This document shows positions 36,301 to 47,100 of a DNA stretch of 64,000 nucleotides, piece by piece (within the stretch, counting starts at the first letter, position 1; each line of letters starts with the position of its first letter). The position numbers and the translations under genes are program-made. This stretch comes from Pseudomonas fildesensis (GTDB lineage: Bacteria > Pseudomonadota > Gammaproteobacteria > Pseudomonadales > Pseudomonadaceae), in contig NZ_LFMW01000012.1 of NCBI RefSeq assembly GCF_001050345.1, positions 372,001-436,000 of the forward strand. The letters run 5' to 3'. Below the pieces are notes generated by a model. The model was not told the origin of the DNA. It saw only the letters and a list, made by a program, of their open reading frames with translations, and did not search any database.

Positions 36301-37263
36301 ATGCCAACCCTGATCGAGCTGGAAAGCTTCGACGAGTTGCAACGGGAGATCTTCGGCCCGGTGCTGCACGTGGTGCGCTACAAGCGTAAAGAGATCGACC
36401 AGTTGATCGGCCAGATCAACGCCTCCGGCTACGGGCTGACCCTGGGCGTGCACACGCGTATCGACGAGACCATCGCCAAGGTGATCGACAACGTCAATGC
36501 CGGTAACGTCTACGTCAACCGCAACATCGTTGGTGCCGTGGTGGGTGTACAGCCGTTCGGCGGCGAAGGCCTGTCGGGCACCGGTCCGAAAGCCGGTGGC
36601 CCGCTGTACCTGTACCGCCTGTTGTCGACACGTCCTACCGATGCGATCGAGCAATCCTTCGTTCGCGGTGATGCGTTATCTGCACCGGACGTGCGACTGC
36701 GCGATGCCATGAGCCAACCGCTGACCGCCCTGAAAACATGGGCCGACAGCAACACGTTCAGCGAACTGAGCGCCCTGTGCACCCAGTTCGCCACGCAATC
36801 GCAAAGCGGTATCACCCGCCTGCTGGCCGGCCCGACCGGCGAACGCAACAGCTACGCCATCCTGCCCCGCGAGCACGTGCTGTGCCTGGCCGAGGTGGAA
36901 GGCGATCTGCTGAGCCAACTGGCCGCGGTATTGGCCGTGGGCGGTTCGGCGGTATGGCCGGAAACTGACCTGACCAAGGCCTTGTTCCCACGCCTGCCGA
37001 AGGAAATTCAAGCGAAGATCAAGCGTGTGGCTGACTGGACCAAGGACGACGTAGTGTTCGACGCCGTCCTGCACCACGGCGATTCCGACCACCTGCGCGC
37101 GGTGTGCCAGCAAGTGGCCCAGCGTGGCGGGGCGATTGTCGGGGTGCATGGTTTGTCCCAGGGCGAGACGGCGATTGCGCTGGAGCGTCTGGTGATCGAG
37201 CGGGCGTTGAGCGTTAACACCGCGGCTGCTGGCGGTAACGCCAGCTTGATGACCATTGGTTAA
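33310..37263 (+). CDS. putA: Trifunctional proline utilization protein PutA
   Basis: A 1317-residue fusion of regulator and two enzymes. Residues 1-47 (MATTTLGVKLDDPTRERLK...) form a ribbon-helix-helix DNA-binding domain, so this PutA should repress its own operon. The proline dehydrogenase barrel spans about 130-560 (FAD-linked, proline to P5C), with RLVKGAYWDSEIK. The P5C dehydrogenase spans about 640-1110, with the catalytic FDSAGQRCSALRV cysteine, the IAETGGQNAMIVD glutamate and NFPLAIFSGQ in NAD binding. The remaining C-terminal region is the conserved domain of long PutAs. The ATG at 33310 has GAGGAT upstream; the 12-residue longer frame is not family-like. Product: glutamate from proline. 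Confidence 0.96.
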   Translation: MATTTLGVKLDDPTRERLKAAATSIDRTPHWLIKQAIFNYLEKLEGGATLTELNGLSSKDAEDAGEVQTDHAHQCFLEFAESILPQSVLRASITAAYRRPEPEVVPMLIEQARLPVAMAEATHKLAASIAEKLRNQKSAGGRAGIVQGLLQEFSLSSQEGVALMCLAEALLRIPDKGTRDALIRDKISTGNWQPHLGNSPSLFVNAATWGLLLTGKLVATHNEAGLTSSLSRIIGKSGEPMIRKGVDMAMRLMGEQFVTGETIAEALANASKFEAKGFRYSYDMLGEAALTEHDAQKYLASYEQAIHSIGKASHGRGIYEGPGISIKLSALHPRYSRAQYERVMDELYPRLLSLTLLAKQYDIGLNIDAEEADRLELSLDLLERLCFEPQLTGWNGIGFVIQAYQKRCPYVIDYVIDLARRSRHRLMIRLVKGAYWDSEIKRAQVEGLEGYPVYTRKVYTDVSYIACARKLLSVPEVIYPQFATHNAHTLSAIYHIAGQNYYPGQYEFQCLHGMGEPLYEQVVGKVSEGKLNRPCRVYAPVGTHETLLAYLVRRLLENGANTSFVNRIADQSISIQELVADPVASIEQMATLEGGFGLPHPRIPLPRDLYGSDRANSAGIDLANEHRLASLSCALLASAHNDWKAAPMLGCASSDQAAAPVLNPSDLRDVVGHVQEATVEDVDNAIQCAINAGPIWQATPPAERAAILERAADLMEGEIQPLMGLLAREAGKTFANAIAEVREAVDFLRYYAVQARNDFTNDAHRPLGPVVCISPWNFPLAIFSGQVAAALAAGNPVLAKPAEQTPLVAAQAVRILLEAGIPEGVLQLLPGQGETVGARLVGDDRVKGVMFTGSTEVARLLQRSVAGRLDAQGRPIPLIAETGGQNAMIVDSSALTEQVVIDVVSSAFDSAGQRCSALRVLCLQEDSADRVIEMLKGAMAECRLGNPERLSVDIGPVIDAEAKAGIEKHIQAMRDKGRNVYQVAIADSEEVKRGTFVMPTLIELESFDELQREIFGPVLHVVRYKRKEIDQLIGQINASGYGLTLGVHTRIDETIAKVIDNVNAGNVYVNRNIVGAVVGVQPFGGEGLSGTGPKAGGPLYLYRLLSTRPTDAIEQSFVRGDALSAPDVRLRDAMSQPLTALKTWADSNTFSELSALCTQFATQSQSGITRLLAGPTGERNSYAILPREHVLCLAEVEGDLLSQLAAVLAVGGSAVWPETDLTKALFPRLPKEIQAKIKRVADWTKDDVVFDAVLHHGDSDHLRAVCQQVAQRGGAIVGVHGLSQGETAIALERLVIERALSVNTAAAGGNASLMTIG

Positions 37264-37273
37264 ATGACGAAAC

Positions 37274-37383
37274 GCGGTCAAACAGGTGGGAGGGGGCTTG
37301 CTCCCGATAGCGATTGAACAGTCAACGCCTTGTGTGACTGAAATATCGCTATCGGGAGCAAGCCCCCTCCCACATTTGACCGC
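37274..37383. repeat. REPIN (GGGGGCTTGCTCCCGAT type) after putA
   Basis: The left arm runs from 37274 (GCGGTCAAA, then GTGGGAGGGGGCTTGCTCCC and ATAGCGAT); the right arm is its inverse, ending at 37383. The extra inverted GCGGTCAAA/TTTGACCGC lengthens the stem beyond the usual REP core. It starts 10 bases after the putA stop and may end putA transcription. Confidence 0.85.
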
Positions 37384-37493
37384 ATTTCAATTCCTCGCCT
37401 GCGTTCTGCCCCTCCATCACCCAGATCAATCTTGCTATCCAGCTTCTATTCGCGCACTTAGACTCAGGCCTATCCCCACACAGGTAAGCCGCC

Positions 37494-39296
37494 ATGTCCG
37501 AGACGCTGCTCAGTTCCCGCAATCTGGCTTTCGAGCTGTACGAAGTCCTTGATGCCGAGGGCTTGACCCAGCGCGAGCGGTTTGCCGAGCACAACCGCGA
37601 GACCTTCGACGCGGCCATCAACACCGCGCGCAGCATCGCCGAAAAGTACTTCGCCCCCCACAACCGCAAGAACGACGAGAACGAACCGCGCTACGAAGAC
37701 GGTAAGGCGATTCTGATTCCGGAAGTGAAACCCGCCGTGGACGCCTTCCTCGAAGCGGGCTTCCTCAACGCGGCCCGCAGCTTCGAAGCCGGCGGCATGC
37801 AGTTGCCAACCTTGCTGTCCCAAGCCTGCTTCGCGCATTTCCAGTCGGCAAACGCCGCGTCGACGTCCTACCCGTTCCTGACCATGGGCGCCGCCAACCT
37901 GATCGAGAGCTTCGGCACCGAGGAGCAGAAACAACGCTTCCTGCAACCGATGATCGACGGCCGCTTCTTCGGCACGATGGCGCTCACTGAACCCCACGCG
38001 GGCTCGTCCCTGTCGGATATTCGTACGCGCGCAGAGCCTGCGCCTGACGGCAGCTATCGCCTCAAGGGCAACAAGATCTTCATCTCCGGCGGCGATCACT
38101 CGCTGTCGGAAAACATCGTGCACATGGTCCTGGCCAAGCTGCCGGATGCGCCGAGCGGAGTGAAGGGCATTTCACTGTTTATCGTGCCCAAATACCTGGT
38201 CAACGAGGACGGCAGCCTGGGCGAGCGCAACGATGTGCTGCTGGCCGGGCTGTTTCACAAGATGGGCTGGCGCGGCACCACGTCTACTGCGTTGAATTTC
38301 GGCGATAACGGCAACTGCGTCGGCTATCTGGTGGGAAAACCGCACCAGGGCCTGAGCTGCATGTTCCAGATGATGAACGAAGCGCGCATCGGCGTCGGCA
38401 TGGGCGCGGTCATGCTCGGTTACGCCGGCTACCTGTATTCCCTGGAATACGCCCGCGAGCGCCCGCAGGGTCGACTACCAGACAACAAGGACCCAAGTAC
38501 CGCACCGGTGTCGATCATCCAGCACGCCGATATCAAGCGCATGCTGCTAACCCAGAAAGCCTATGTAGAAGGCGCCTTCGACCTGGGCCTGTACGCCGCG
38601 CGGCTGTTCGACGACACCACCACCCTGGAAACCGACGCCGAACGCAAGCACGCACACGAGCTGCTGGACCTGCTGACCCCCATCGTCAAATCCTGGCCGT
38701 CGGAGTTTTGCCTGAAGGCCAACGAACTGGCGATCCAGATCCTCGGCGGCCACGGCTACACCCGCGAATACCCGGTGGAGCAGTACTATCGCGACAACCG
38801 CCTGAACCCGATCCACGAAGGCACGCACGGCATCCAGTCCCTGGATTTACTCGGGCGCAAGCTCGCGCAGAACGGCGGCGCAGGCCTTAAACAGTTGATT
38901 CGGTTGATCGCCGAGACCGGCGCACGCGCACAAGAATACCCCTCACTCACTGCCTTGAGAGAGCCGCTGGAACACTTGGTGGCCCGCCTGCAAAGCGTCA
39001 CGATTGGTCTGCTGACGGACCTCGCCCAAGGCAAGGTCAACAGCAGCCTGGCGAATTCGGCGCTGTACCTGAAGGTGTTCGGGCATACGGTGATTGGCTG
39101 GCGCTGGCTGGAACAGGCGATTCGCGCAGAAGAAGGGCTGGCCAAGGGGAGTGCGGCCGATGTCGCCTTCTATAAAGGCAAGCTCCAGGCCGCCCGGTAC
39201 TTCCTGACCTGGGAAGTGCCGGGCTGCCATCATGAGCTGGCGATTCTGGAGGCACGCGATGATACGTGCCTGGGGATGCGGGATGAGTGGTTCTGA
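37494..39296 (+). CDS. Acyl-CoA dehydrogenase (long DmdC/PA5020-like type)
   Basis: A 600-residue FAD enzyme with the three-domain acyl-CoA dehydrogenase core plus N- and C-terminal extensions (PF12418/PF12806 type). FAD and substrate motifs are visible: MALTEPHAGSSLSDIRT near residue 160, a middle beta domain, then ILGGHGYTREYPVEQYYRDNR and IHEGTHGIQSLDLLGRK near residues 420-460, the latter holding the catalytic glutamate region. Relatives oxidise various acyl-CoAs, including 3-methylmercaptopropionyl-CoA; the substrate here is unknown. It follows putA after a REPIN and is probably its own unit. In P. aeruginosa PA5020 occupies a similar place before nhaP2. Confidence 0.88.
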   Translation: MSETLLSSRNLAFELYEVLDAEGLTQRERFAEHNRETFDAAINTARSIAEKYFAPHNRKNDENEPRYEDGKAILIPEVKPAVDAFLEAGFLNAARSFEAGGMQLPTLLSQACFAHFQSANAASTSYPFLTMGAANLIESFGTEEQKQRFLQPMIDGRFFGTMALTEPHAGSSLSDIRTRAEPAPDGSYRLKGNKIFISGGDHSLSENIVHMVLAKLPDAPSGVKGISLFIVPKYLVNEDGSLGERNDVLLAGLFHKMGWRGTTSTALNFGDNGNCVGYLVGKPHQGLSCMFQMMNEARIGVGMGAVMLGYAGYLYSLEYARERPQGRLPDNKDPSTAPVSIIQHADIKRMLLTQKAYVEGAFDLGLYAARLFDDTTTLETDAERKHAHELLDLLTPIVKSWPSEFCLKANELAIQILGGHGYTREYPVEQYYRDNRLNPIHEGTHGIQSLDLLGRKLAQNGGAGLKQLIRLIAETGARAQEYPSLTALREPLEHLVARLQSVTIGLLTDLAQGKVNSSLANSALYLKVFGHTVIGWRWLEQAIRAEEGLAKGSAADVAFYKGKLQAARYFLTWEVPGCHHELAILEARDDTCLGMRDEWF

Positions 39297-39439
39297 GGTA
39301 AGCATCATTGCGCCACCTGTCATTGTTCACAGGTGACGCCATACAACGATCAGCACTAGCATGACCTGACCGGATGGTTGTTCTCGTTGTCGTTCGGGTA
39401 TTCCCGCGAGTTCAACTCATCGAAATGGAGCATGCGAAC

Positions 39440-39646
39440 ATGAGTTCACCCAACGCAATCAAGGCAACCATTAACGGCAAACCCGTTCCGGACAACAGCA
39501 CGTTTTCAACACTATTTCTGTTGAATGTTGCCGTTGGAGAAGCGTACTTCCGGCAAGGTAAAAGACACCGGGTTCTGGAAAAAGACTGGCTACTCGATGC
39601 AGAGGGTGAGGTCATCACTATCGGCCTCATCATCGAAGAGGCTTAG
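39440..39646 (+). CDS. Small hypothetical protein, 68 residues
   Basis: Not recognised. The start MSSPNAIKATINGKPV at 39440 is preceded by GGAG at 9 bases; an ATG at 39425 in frame is possible. The protein is compact and mixed in charge, with a hydrophobic stretch (STLFLLNVAVGEAYF) and an acidic end (EGEVITIGLIIEEA); no signal peptide or membrane helix stands out. It converges with zapA, with 10 bases between the stops. Base composition is lower in GC than the flanking genes, which may point to recent acquisition. Confidence 0.6.
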   Translation: MSSPNAIKATINGKPVPDNSTFSTLFLLNVAVGEAYFRQGKRHRVLEKDWLLDAEGEVITIGLIIEEA

Positions 39647-39656
39647 GCCGCTCCAA

Positions 39657-39953
39657 TCACTCCCCCTGCCCAATCGCCTTTGAAATCACCTCGACCGTGG
39701 CGCTGACTTGCTCTTGGTAACGGTCGAGTTCCTGCTGGTGACGCTGTTGCATTTCGATCTGCTCGGCGCACAGGTTCAGCGCGGCCAGCACCAGTAATTT
39801 GTCACCGATCAGGGTCGGGTACTTTTTCTTGGTGGTGGCCAGGGAAGCCTTGAGCATCGTCACGGCGTGCATCAGGGTTTGGTCTTCCCCGGCCGGCGCC
39901 TTGATCGAGTAATCCTCTCCGAGAATCGAAACGACCTTTATCCCTTCATTCAT
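39657..39953 (-). CDS. zapA: Cell division protein ZapA
   Basis: A 98-residue ZapA: N-terminal beta-strand part MNEGIKVVSILGEDYSIKAPAGEDQTLM, then a helical/coiled-coil region with KLLVLAALNLCAEQIEMQQRHQ. ZapA tetramers crosslink FtsZ filaments in the division ring. It overlaps the upstream ZapB-like gene by four bases (ATGA). In many gammaproteobacteria 6S RNA (ssrS) and ygfA follow zapA; neither follows here. Confidence 0.9.
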   Translation of the reverse strand: MNEGIKVVSILGEDYSIKAPAGEDQTLMHAVTMLKASLATTKKKYPTLIGDKLLVLAALNLCAEQIEMQQRHQQELDRYQEQVSATVEVISKAIGQGE

Positions 39954-40180
39954 GCGCTGACAGGCCCTGCGCTCACGCGCTCAACCAACGCTTGAATACG
40001 CGCGGCGGTGGCGCTGTGTTTTTCTTCCTGCTCCATCAGGTTCAGTTGCAGGCTGTCGTTTTCATCCTTGGCGCGGGCCAGTTCGACCTTGAGAGATTCG
40101 TTGCTGCCCAGCAGGTCCTGATTCTGCTGTACCAGGTCGCTGACCAGTTGTTCCAGTTGGCTGAGGGATGCTTCTAACAT
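39950..40180 (-). CDS. TIGR02449-family ZapB-like coiled-coil protein
   Basis: A 76-residue, almost fully coiled-coil protein (MLEASLSQLEQLVSDLVQQNQDLLGSNESL... with heptad leucines). It belongs to the small family usually encoded just before zapA in pseudomonads and is probably functionally like ZapB. The start at 40180 was chosen because the longer frame is not coiled-coil and runs through the leader. It is coupled to zapA. Confidence 0.8.
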   Translation of the reverse strand: MLEASLSQLEQLVSDLVQQNQDLLGSNESLKVELARAKDENDSLQLNLMEQEEKHSATAARIQALVERVSAGPVSA

Positions 40181-40372
40181 TTTGATTTCTCGGGCTTTTT
40201 CAAAGGGCGGTGACGATAAAGAAAATTCACCTCGGAAGCCAGGGTTATCCCCGGCGCGCAGCCCGATTTTTAAGGGCCGGGCCACACTTTCGAGCCTTAG
40301 TGACTGCAATTACCCCATCTGGTTCCTGAATCCGCCCAACCCCTCGTCAGATGCGACAAAAGCGCACGCCCC

Positions 40373-40399
40373 TTAAGACTTTAGTCGTACCGCCGATAG
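40373..40399 (+). promoter_or_regulatory. Sigma-28 (FliA) promoter of the chemoreceptor gene
   Basis: TTAAGACT (40373-40380), 11 bases, GCCGATAG (40392-40399). Compared with TAAAGTTT-N11-GCCGATAA, it matches five of eight and seven of eight with exact spacing. It lies 57 bases before the ATG of a methyl-accepting chemotaxis gene, a typical FliA target. Confidence 0.75.
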
Positions 40400-40456
40400 T
40401 TGATGCACACCCCGCCTCATGACCGCACGGATCGCGCTTCTCCCCAGGACTCCAGC

Positions 40457-42082
40457 ATGTCTCTTCGTAATATGAATATCGCACCGCGCGCCTTCTTGGG
40501 CTTCGCGTTGATAGGTGCACTCATGTTGTTTCTCGGTGTGTTCGCCCTGAACCAGATGAGCAAAATCCGTGGCGCCACCGAAGACATCACCCTGTCCAGC
40601 GTGCCCAGTATTCGTGCCCTCGACGAGTTCACCCAGCTGACCTTGCGCCTGCGCGTGCTGTCGTACCGCTTGCTGACCAACCGCGAGCCGGACGTACAGC
40701 AAAAAACCCTGGAGGCCTTCGAACTGCGTAACCAGCAGATCCGCACCGCACAGGGCGTCTACGAAAAACTGATCGACAGCAGCGAAGAGCGTTCGGCCTA
40801 CGACGAGTACGTGCGCCTTCTCGGCCAGTACCACCAGATTGAAGAACGCATGAAGAGCCTGTCGCGCGCCAATCAGATTGATGAGCTGCGGGCCCTGCTC
40901 AATACCGAATTGTTGAGCAACTCCGAGCAGGTCAACGCCGTGCTGACGCGCCTGCTGGACATCAACAACAAGATGGCCAACGCCACCAACCAGCAAGCCG
41001 AAGACCAATACAACATGGCCTTTGACCTGGTGGTCGGCCTGTTGATCGCTGCCACCGCGCTGACCCTGTTGTTCGCCTGGCTGCTGACTCGCAGCATCAC
41101 CGTGCCGATTTCCCAGGCACTGGATGCCGCTGAAGAAATCGCCGAAGGCAACCTGACGCGTCCGATCAAGGCCGACGGCAACGATGAAGCCGGGCGCCTG
41201 TTGCTGGCCATGGCCAAGATGCAGGAAAAACTGCGCGACACCCTGCAACGCATCGCCGGATCGGCCACTCAGCTGGCCTCTGCTGCGGAAGAACTGAACG
41301 CCGTCACCGACGAAAGCGCTCGCGGCCTGACCCAGCAAAACAACGAAATCGAACAAGCCGCCACCGCCGTCAACGAGATGACCAGCGCCGTCGAAGAAGT
41401 CGCACGCAATGCCGTGAGCACGTCCGAAGCCTCACGCAATGCCACCACCTCTGCCGGTGATGGCCGCGACCTGGTGCAGGAAACTGTCAGCGCCATCGAG
41501 CGCATGAGTGGTGACGTGCAAGCCACCGCCACCCTGATTGGCGACCTGGCCAATGAATCCCGCGATATCGGCAAGGTGCTGGACGTGATTCGCGGCCTGG
41601 CCGACCAGACCAACCTGCTGGCCCTGAACGCGGCGATTGAAGCAGCGCGTGCCGGTGAAGCGGGTCGTGGGTTTGCGGTGGTGGCTGACGAGGTACGGGC
41701 GTTGGCCCATCGTACCCAGCAGTCCACCAGCGAGATCGAGCGGATGATCAGCAGCATTCAGGCTGGCACCGAACATGCGGTGAATTCGATGCGCAACAGC
41801 ACCGAGCGTGCGGAGTCGACGCTGAACATCGCCAAGGGCGCGGGGATGTCGCTGGACACGATCAATACGGCGATTGTCGAGATCAACGAGCGCAACCTGG
41901 TGATCGCCAGCGCGGCAGAAGAGCAGGCGCAAGTGGCGCGGGAAGTGGATCGCAACCTGGTGAACATTCGTGATTTGTCGGTGCAGTCGGCGACCGGTGC
42001 CAGCCAGACCAGTGCGGCGAGCAGTGAACTGTCGCGCCTGGCGGTGGACTTGAATGGGATGGTGGGGCGTTTCCGCCTCTAA
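40457..42082 (+). CDS. Methyl-accepting chemotaxis protein (4HB ligand domain)
   Basis: A 541-residue chemoreceptor. One transmembrane helix near residues 10-30 and another near 190-210 flank a periplasmic four-helix-bundle ligand domain. A HAMP domain follows (about 212-265), then the signalling hairpin with the highly conserved VIRGLADQTNLLALNAAIEAARAGEAGRGFAVVADEVRALA tip (about 385-430). There is no CheR-docking pentapeptide at the end (GMVGRFRL). A FliA-type promoter precedes it, so it is probably part of the flagellar regulon. The ligand is unknown; the start at 40457 has AGGA upstream. Confidence 0.93.
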   Translation: MSLRNMNIAPRAFLGFALIGALMLFLGVFALNQMSKIRGATEDITLSSVPSIRALDEFTQLTLRLRVLSYRLLTNREPDVQQKTLEAFELRNQQIRTAQGVYEKLIDSSEERSAYDEYVRLLGQYHQIEERMKSLSRANQIDELRALLNTELLSNSEQVNAVLTRLLDINNKMANATNQQAEDQYNMAFDLVVGLLIAATALTLLFAWLLTRSITVPISQALDAAEEIAEGNLTRPIKADGNDEAGRLLLAMAKMQEKLRDTLQRIAGSATQLASAAEELNAVTDESARGLTQQNNEIEQAATAVNEMTSAVEEVARNAVSTSEASRNATTSAGDGRDLVQETVSAIERMSGDVQATATLIGDLANESRDIGKVLDVIRGLADQTNLLALNAAIEAARAGEAGRGFAVVADEVRALAHRTQQSTSEIERMISSIQAGTEHAVNSMRNSTERAESTLNIAKGAGMSLDTINTAIVEINERNLVIASAAEEQAQVAREVDRNLVNIRDLSVQSATGASQTSAASSELSRLAVDLNGMVGRFRL

Positions 42083-42104
42083 CTGACTGCACGGGGTTAA
42101 AAAG

Positions 42105-42191
42105 GTGGGAGGGGGCTTGCTCCCGATGACGGTGTGTCAGCCGGCAAATGTACTGCTGACCCACCGCCATCGGGAGCAAGCCCCCTCCCAC
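42105..42191. repeat. REPIN (GGGGGCTTGCTCCCGAT type)
   Basis: Left arm GTGGGAGGGGGCTTGCTCCC from 42105 and its inverse ending at 42191, a perfect 24-base inverted pair around a variable centre. It lies between the chemoreceptor gene and nhaP2. Confidence 0.85.
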
Positions 42192-42315
42192 ATTTAGATC
42201 TCGGCCCACCATCAAACCTTTTTGACAGCGCAGCAATTCAACAGGTTAGAATCGCTGGCACGCAGACTGCATGGTCAGTTTGCGCCCCGTCTTATTTGCT
42301 CATGGAGTACTGCCT

Positions 42316-44058
<1,743 letters not shown>

Positions 44059-44107
44059 ACTGCGGGGCGACGACGCCCCGATTCTTCACCTTGCTCGACC
44101 GGTCTCT

Positions 44108-47100
44108 ATGCCAACCCTGCGCACTTTTCTCGCCACTGCCCTGCTGAGCCTGACCCTTTGTGTCGGCAGCGTACACGCCGCCGACCCGCCCAGCGCCGAC
44201 GCCATCCAGCAAACCCTGGACAAGCTGCCCGACCGCAAGCTGCCCGACGCCGACATGAAGGCGCTGCAGTCGATCCTGCAACAGACCCTGACCTACCTGG
44301 GCAACCAGCAGGATTACGAGCAACGCCTGGCCGACCTCAAGCGCCAGCTGGAAGACGCTCCGCGCCAGACCACCGATAACCAGCGCGAGCTGACCCGTCT
44401 CAAGGCCACCAAGGTCGTCCCAGTGGCCCAACGCTACGCCACGCTGCCGGTGCCGCAACTTGAGCAACTGCTGGTGCAGCGCACCACCCAGCAAGGCGAT
44501 CTGCAAAAAGACCTGGCCGAGGCCAACAGCCTGACTATCGCCGCCCAGACTCGCCCCGAGCGCGCCCAGACCGAAATCAGCAGCAGCCAGACGCGCATCC
44601 AGCAGATCAATTCAACCCTCAAGGCCGGCAAGGACAATGGCAAAGCCCTCAGCGGCGACCAGCGCAACCAGCTGAACGCCGAACTCGCCTCCCTGAACGC
44701 GCTGATCCCCCTGCGCCGCCAGGAACTGGCCGGCAACAGCCAGCTGCAAGACCTGGGCAACAGCCAACATGACCTGGTGATGGAAAAAACCGCGCGCCTG
44801 GAACAAGAGATCCAGGACCTGCAAACCCTGATCAACCAGAAACGCCTGGCCCAGTCCCAGCAAACCGTGACCCAACAGTCCATCGAAGCGCAGAAAGCCG
44901 GTGGTAGCAGCCTGCTCGCCACAGAAAGCGCGGCCAACCTGAAGCTGTCCGACTACCTGCTCAAAAGTACTGACCGCCTCAACGACCTGACCCAGAAAAA
45001 CCTCAAGACCAAGCAACAACTGGACACCGTCACCCAGAGCGACTCGGCGCTGGACGAGCAGATCAACGTGCTCAAGGGCAGCCTGCTGCTGTCGAAAATT
45101 CTTTATAAGCAGAAACAGGCACTGCCACGTCTGACAGTGGACCGCGACTTGGCTGACGATATCGCCAACATTCGCCTGTACCAGTTCGAGGTCAACCAGC
45201 AGCGTGAACTGATCAGCTCCCCCAGCAGCTATGTGGATAACTTGCTGGCCAACCAACCGCCGGACGACGTCACCCCGCAACTGCGGCGCACCCTGCTGGA
45301 GCTGGCGATCACCCGTAGTGACCTGCTGGAGCGCCTGAGCCGCGAGCTGAGCGCGCTGCTTAACGAATCCATCACCCTGCAACTGAACCAGAAGCAACTG
45401 CTGAGCACCGCCACCACCCTGCGCGCGACGCTGGATGAGCAGATGTTCTGGATCCCCAGCAACAAGCCGCTGGACACCGAATGGCTGGAAACCGTCCCGG
45501 CACACCTGAGCAAGCAAGTCACCACCCTGCCCTGGGCCTCCAGCGTCAGCGAGCTGTACGACGGTTTGACCCAGCGCCCGCTGCTGTTCTTGCCACTTTT
45601 GCTGTTGATCGGCGCCCTGTTGTGGCGGCGCAACGCTCTGTATGCACGCCTGAAAAAGGTCCACCTGGACATCGGCCACTTCAAGCGCGACAGCCAGTGG
45701 CACACGCCGCAGGCGATCCTGGTGAATATCCTGCTGGCCATGCCGGTGACCCTGGGCTTGGCGCTGTGCGGCTATGCATTGCAGATCGACGCCCGTGGGC
45801 AAAACGCCAACCTCGGCGCGGCGCTCCTGCAAATCGCCCAGGCATGGCTGGTGTTCTACACCGCCTACCGCATCCTCGCGCCGGGTGGCGTGGCGGAGCT
45901 GCACTTCCGCTGGGAACGACCTCAGGTTGAATTCCTGCAAGGCTGGGTACGCAAACTCGGGCTGGTGGTACTGGCCTTGGTGGCCGTGGTGGCGATTGCC
46001 GAGCACCAGCCGGCGGCGCTGGCGGACGACGTACTGGGCATCGGCGTGGTGCTCACATGCTACGCCCTGATGGCCTGGCTGCTGGGACGCTTGCTGCTGC
46101 ATAGCCCGACCCATGAAAAAGCCTCGCTGTTCCGCAAAGCCGTAGGCCTGCTGTTTACCGCCCTGCCCATCGCGCTGTTTATTGCCGTGTGCTTTGGCTA
46201 CTACTACACCGCCCTCAAGCTCAGCGACCGGTTGATCAACACCCTGTACCTGCTGATGTTCTGGCTGGTCATCGAAGCCACCTTCGTGCGTGGCCTGGGC
46301 GTTGCTGCCAGACGCCTGGCCTATGCCCGAGCCCTGGCCAAACGCCAGGCCGCCAAGGAAGCCGGCGATGGCGAAGCGGTGATTGAAGAACCGACATTGG
46401 ACATCGAGCAGGTCAACGAACAGTCCATGCGCCTGATTCGCCTGGCATTGCTCGGTGGCTTTATCGCCGCGCTGTACTGGGTGTGGTCTGACCTGATCTC
46501 GGTCTTTTCCTACCTCGACAACGTCACCCTCTACGAATACACCAGCGGCACCGGCGCCAATATCAGCATGGTGCCCATCAGCATTGGCGACTTGCTCGGC
46601 GCGCTGATCATCATCGGTATCACCTTCGCCCTGGCGCGCAACCTGCCCGGTTTGCTGGAGGTGCTGGTGCTGTCCAAGCTCGACTTGGCGCAGGGCAGCG
46701 CGTATGCCACCACCACGTTGTTGTCCTATGTGATTGCCGGCGTGGGCTTCGTGTCCACCCTCTCGACCCTCGGCGTGAGCTGGGACAAGTTGCAATGGCT
46801 TGTCGCGGCGCTGTCGGTGGGCCTGGGCTTCGGCATGCAGGAGATCTTCGCCAACTTTATCTCCGGCATCATGATCCTGTTCGAACGCCCGGTGCGCATC
46901 GGCGACACCATCACCATCGGCAACCTGTCGGGCACGGTGAGCAAGATCCGCATCCGCGCCACGACGATCACCGACTTTGACCGCAAGGACATCATTGTCC
47001 CGAACAAGACGTTTATTACCGGGCAACTGATCAACTGGTCGCTGACCGACACCATCACCCGCGTCACCCTGAAACTCGGTGTGGACTACGGCTCCGACCT

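Noticed and set aside
32971..36654. 1227-residue minus-strand frame opposite putA
   Set aside because: No motifs; putA domains are clear on the other strand.
39314..39335. CACCTGT/ACAGGTG hairpin after the acyl-CoA dehydrogenase gene
   Set aside because: Seven-bp stem without a T-run; too weak to call a terminator.
39300..39656. 6S RNA downstream of zapA
   Set aside because: The usual neighbour was sought, but the gap holds a small reading frame on the other strand and no long RNA-like stem with a central bubble.
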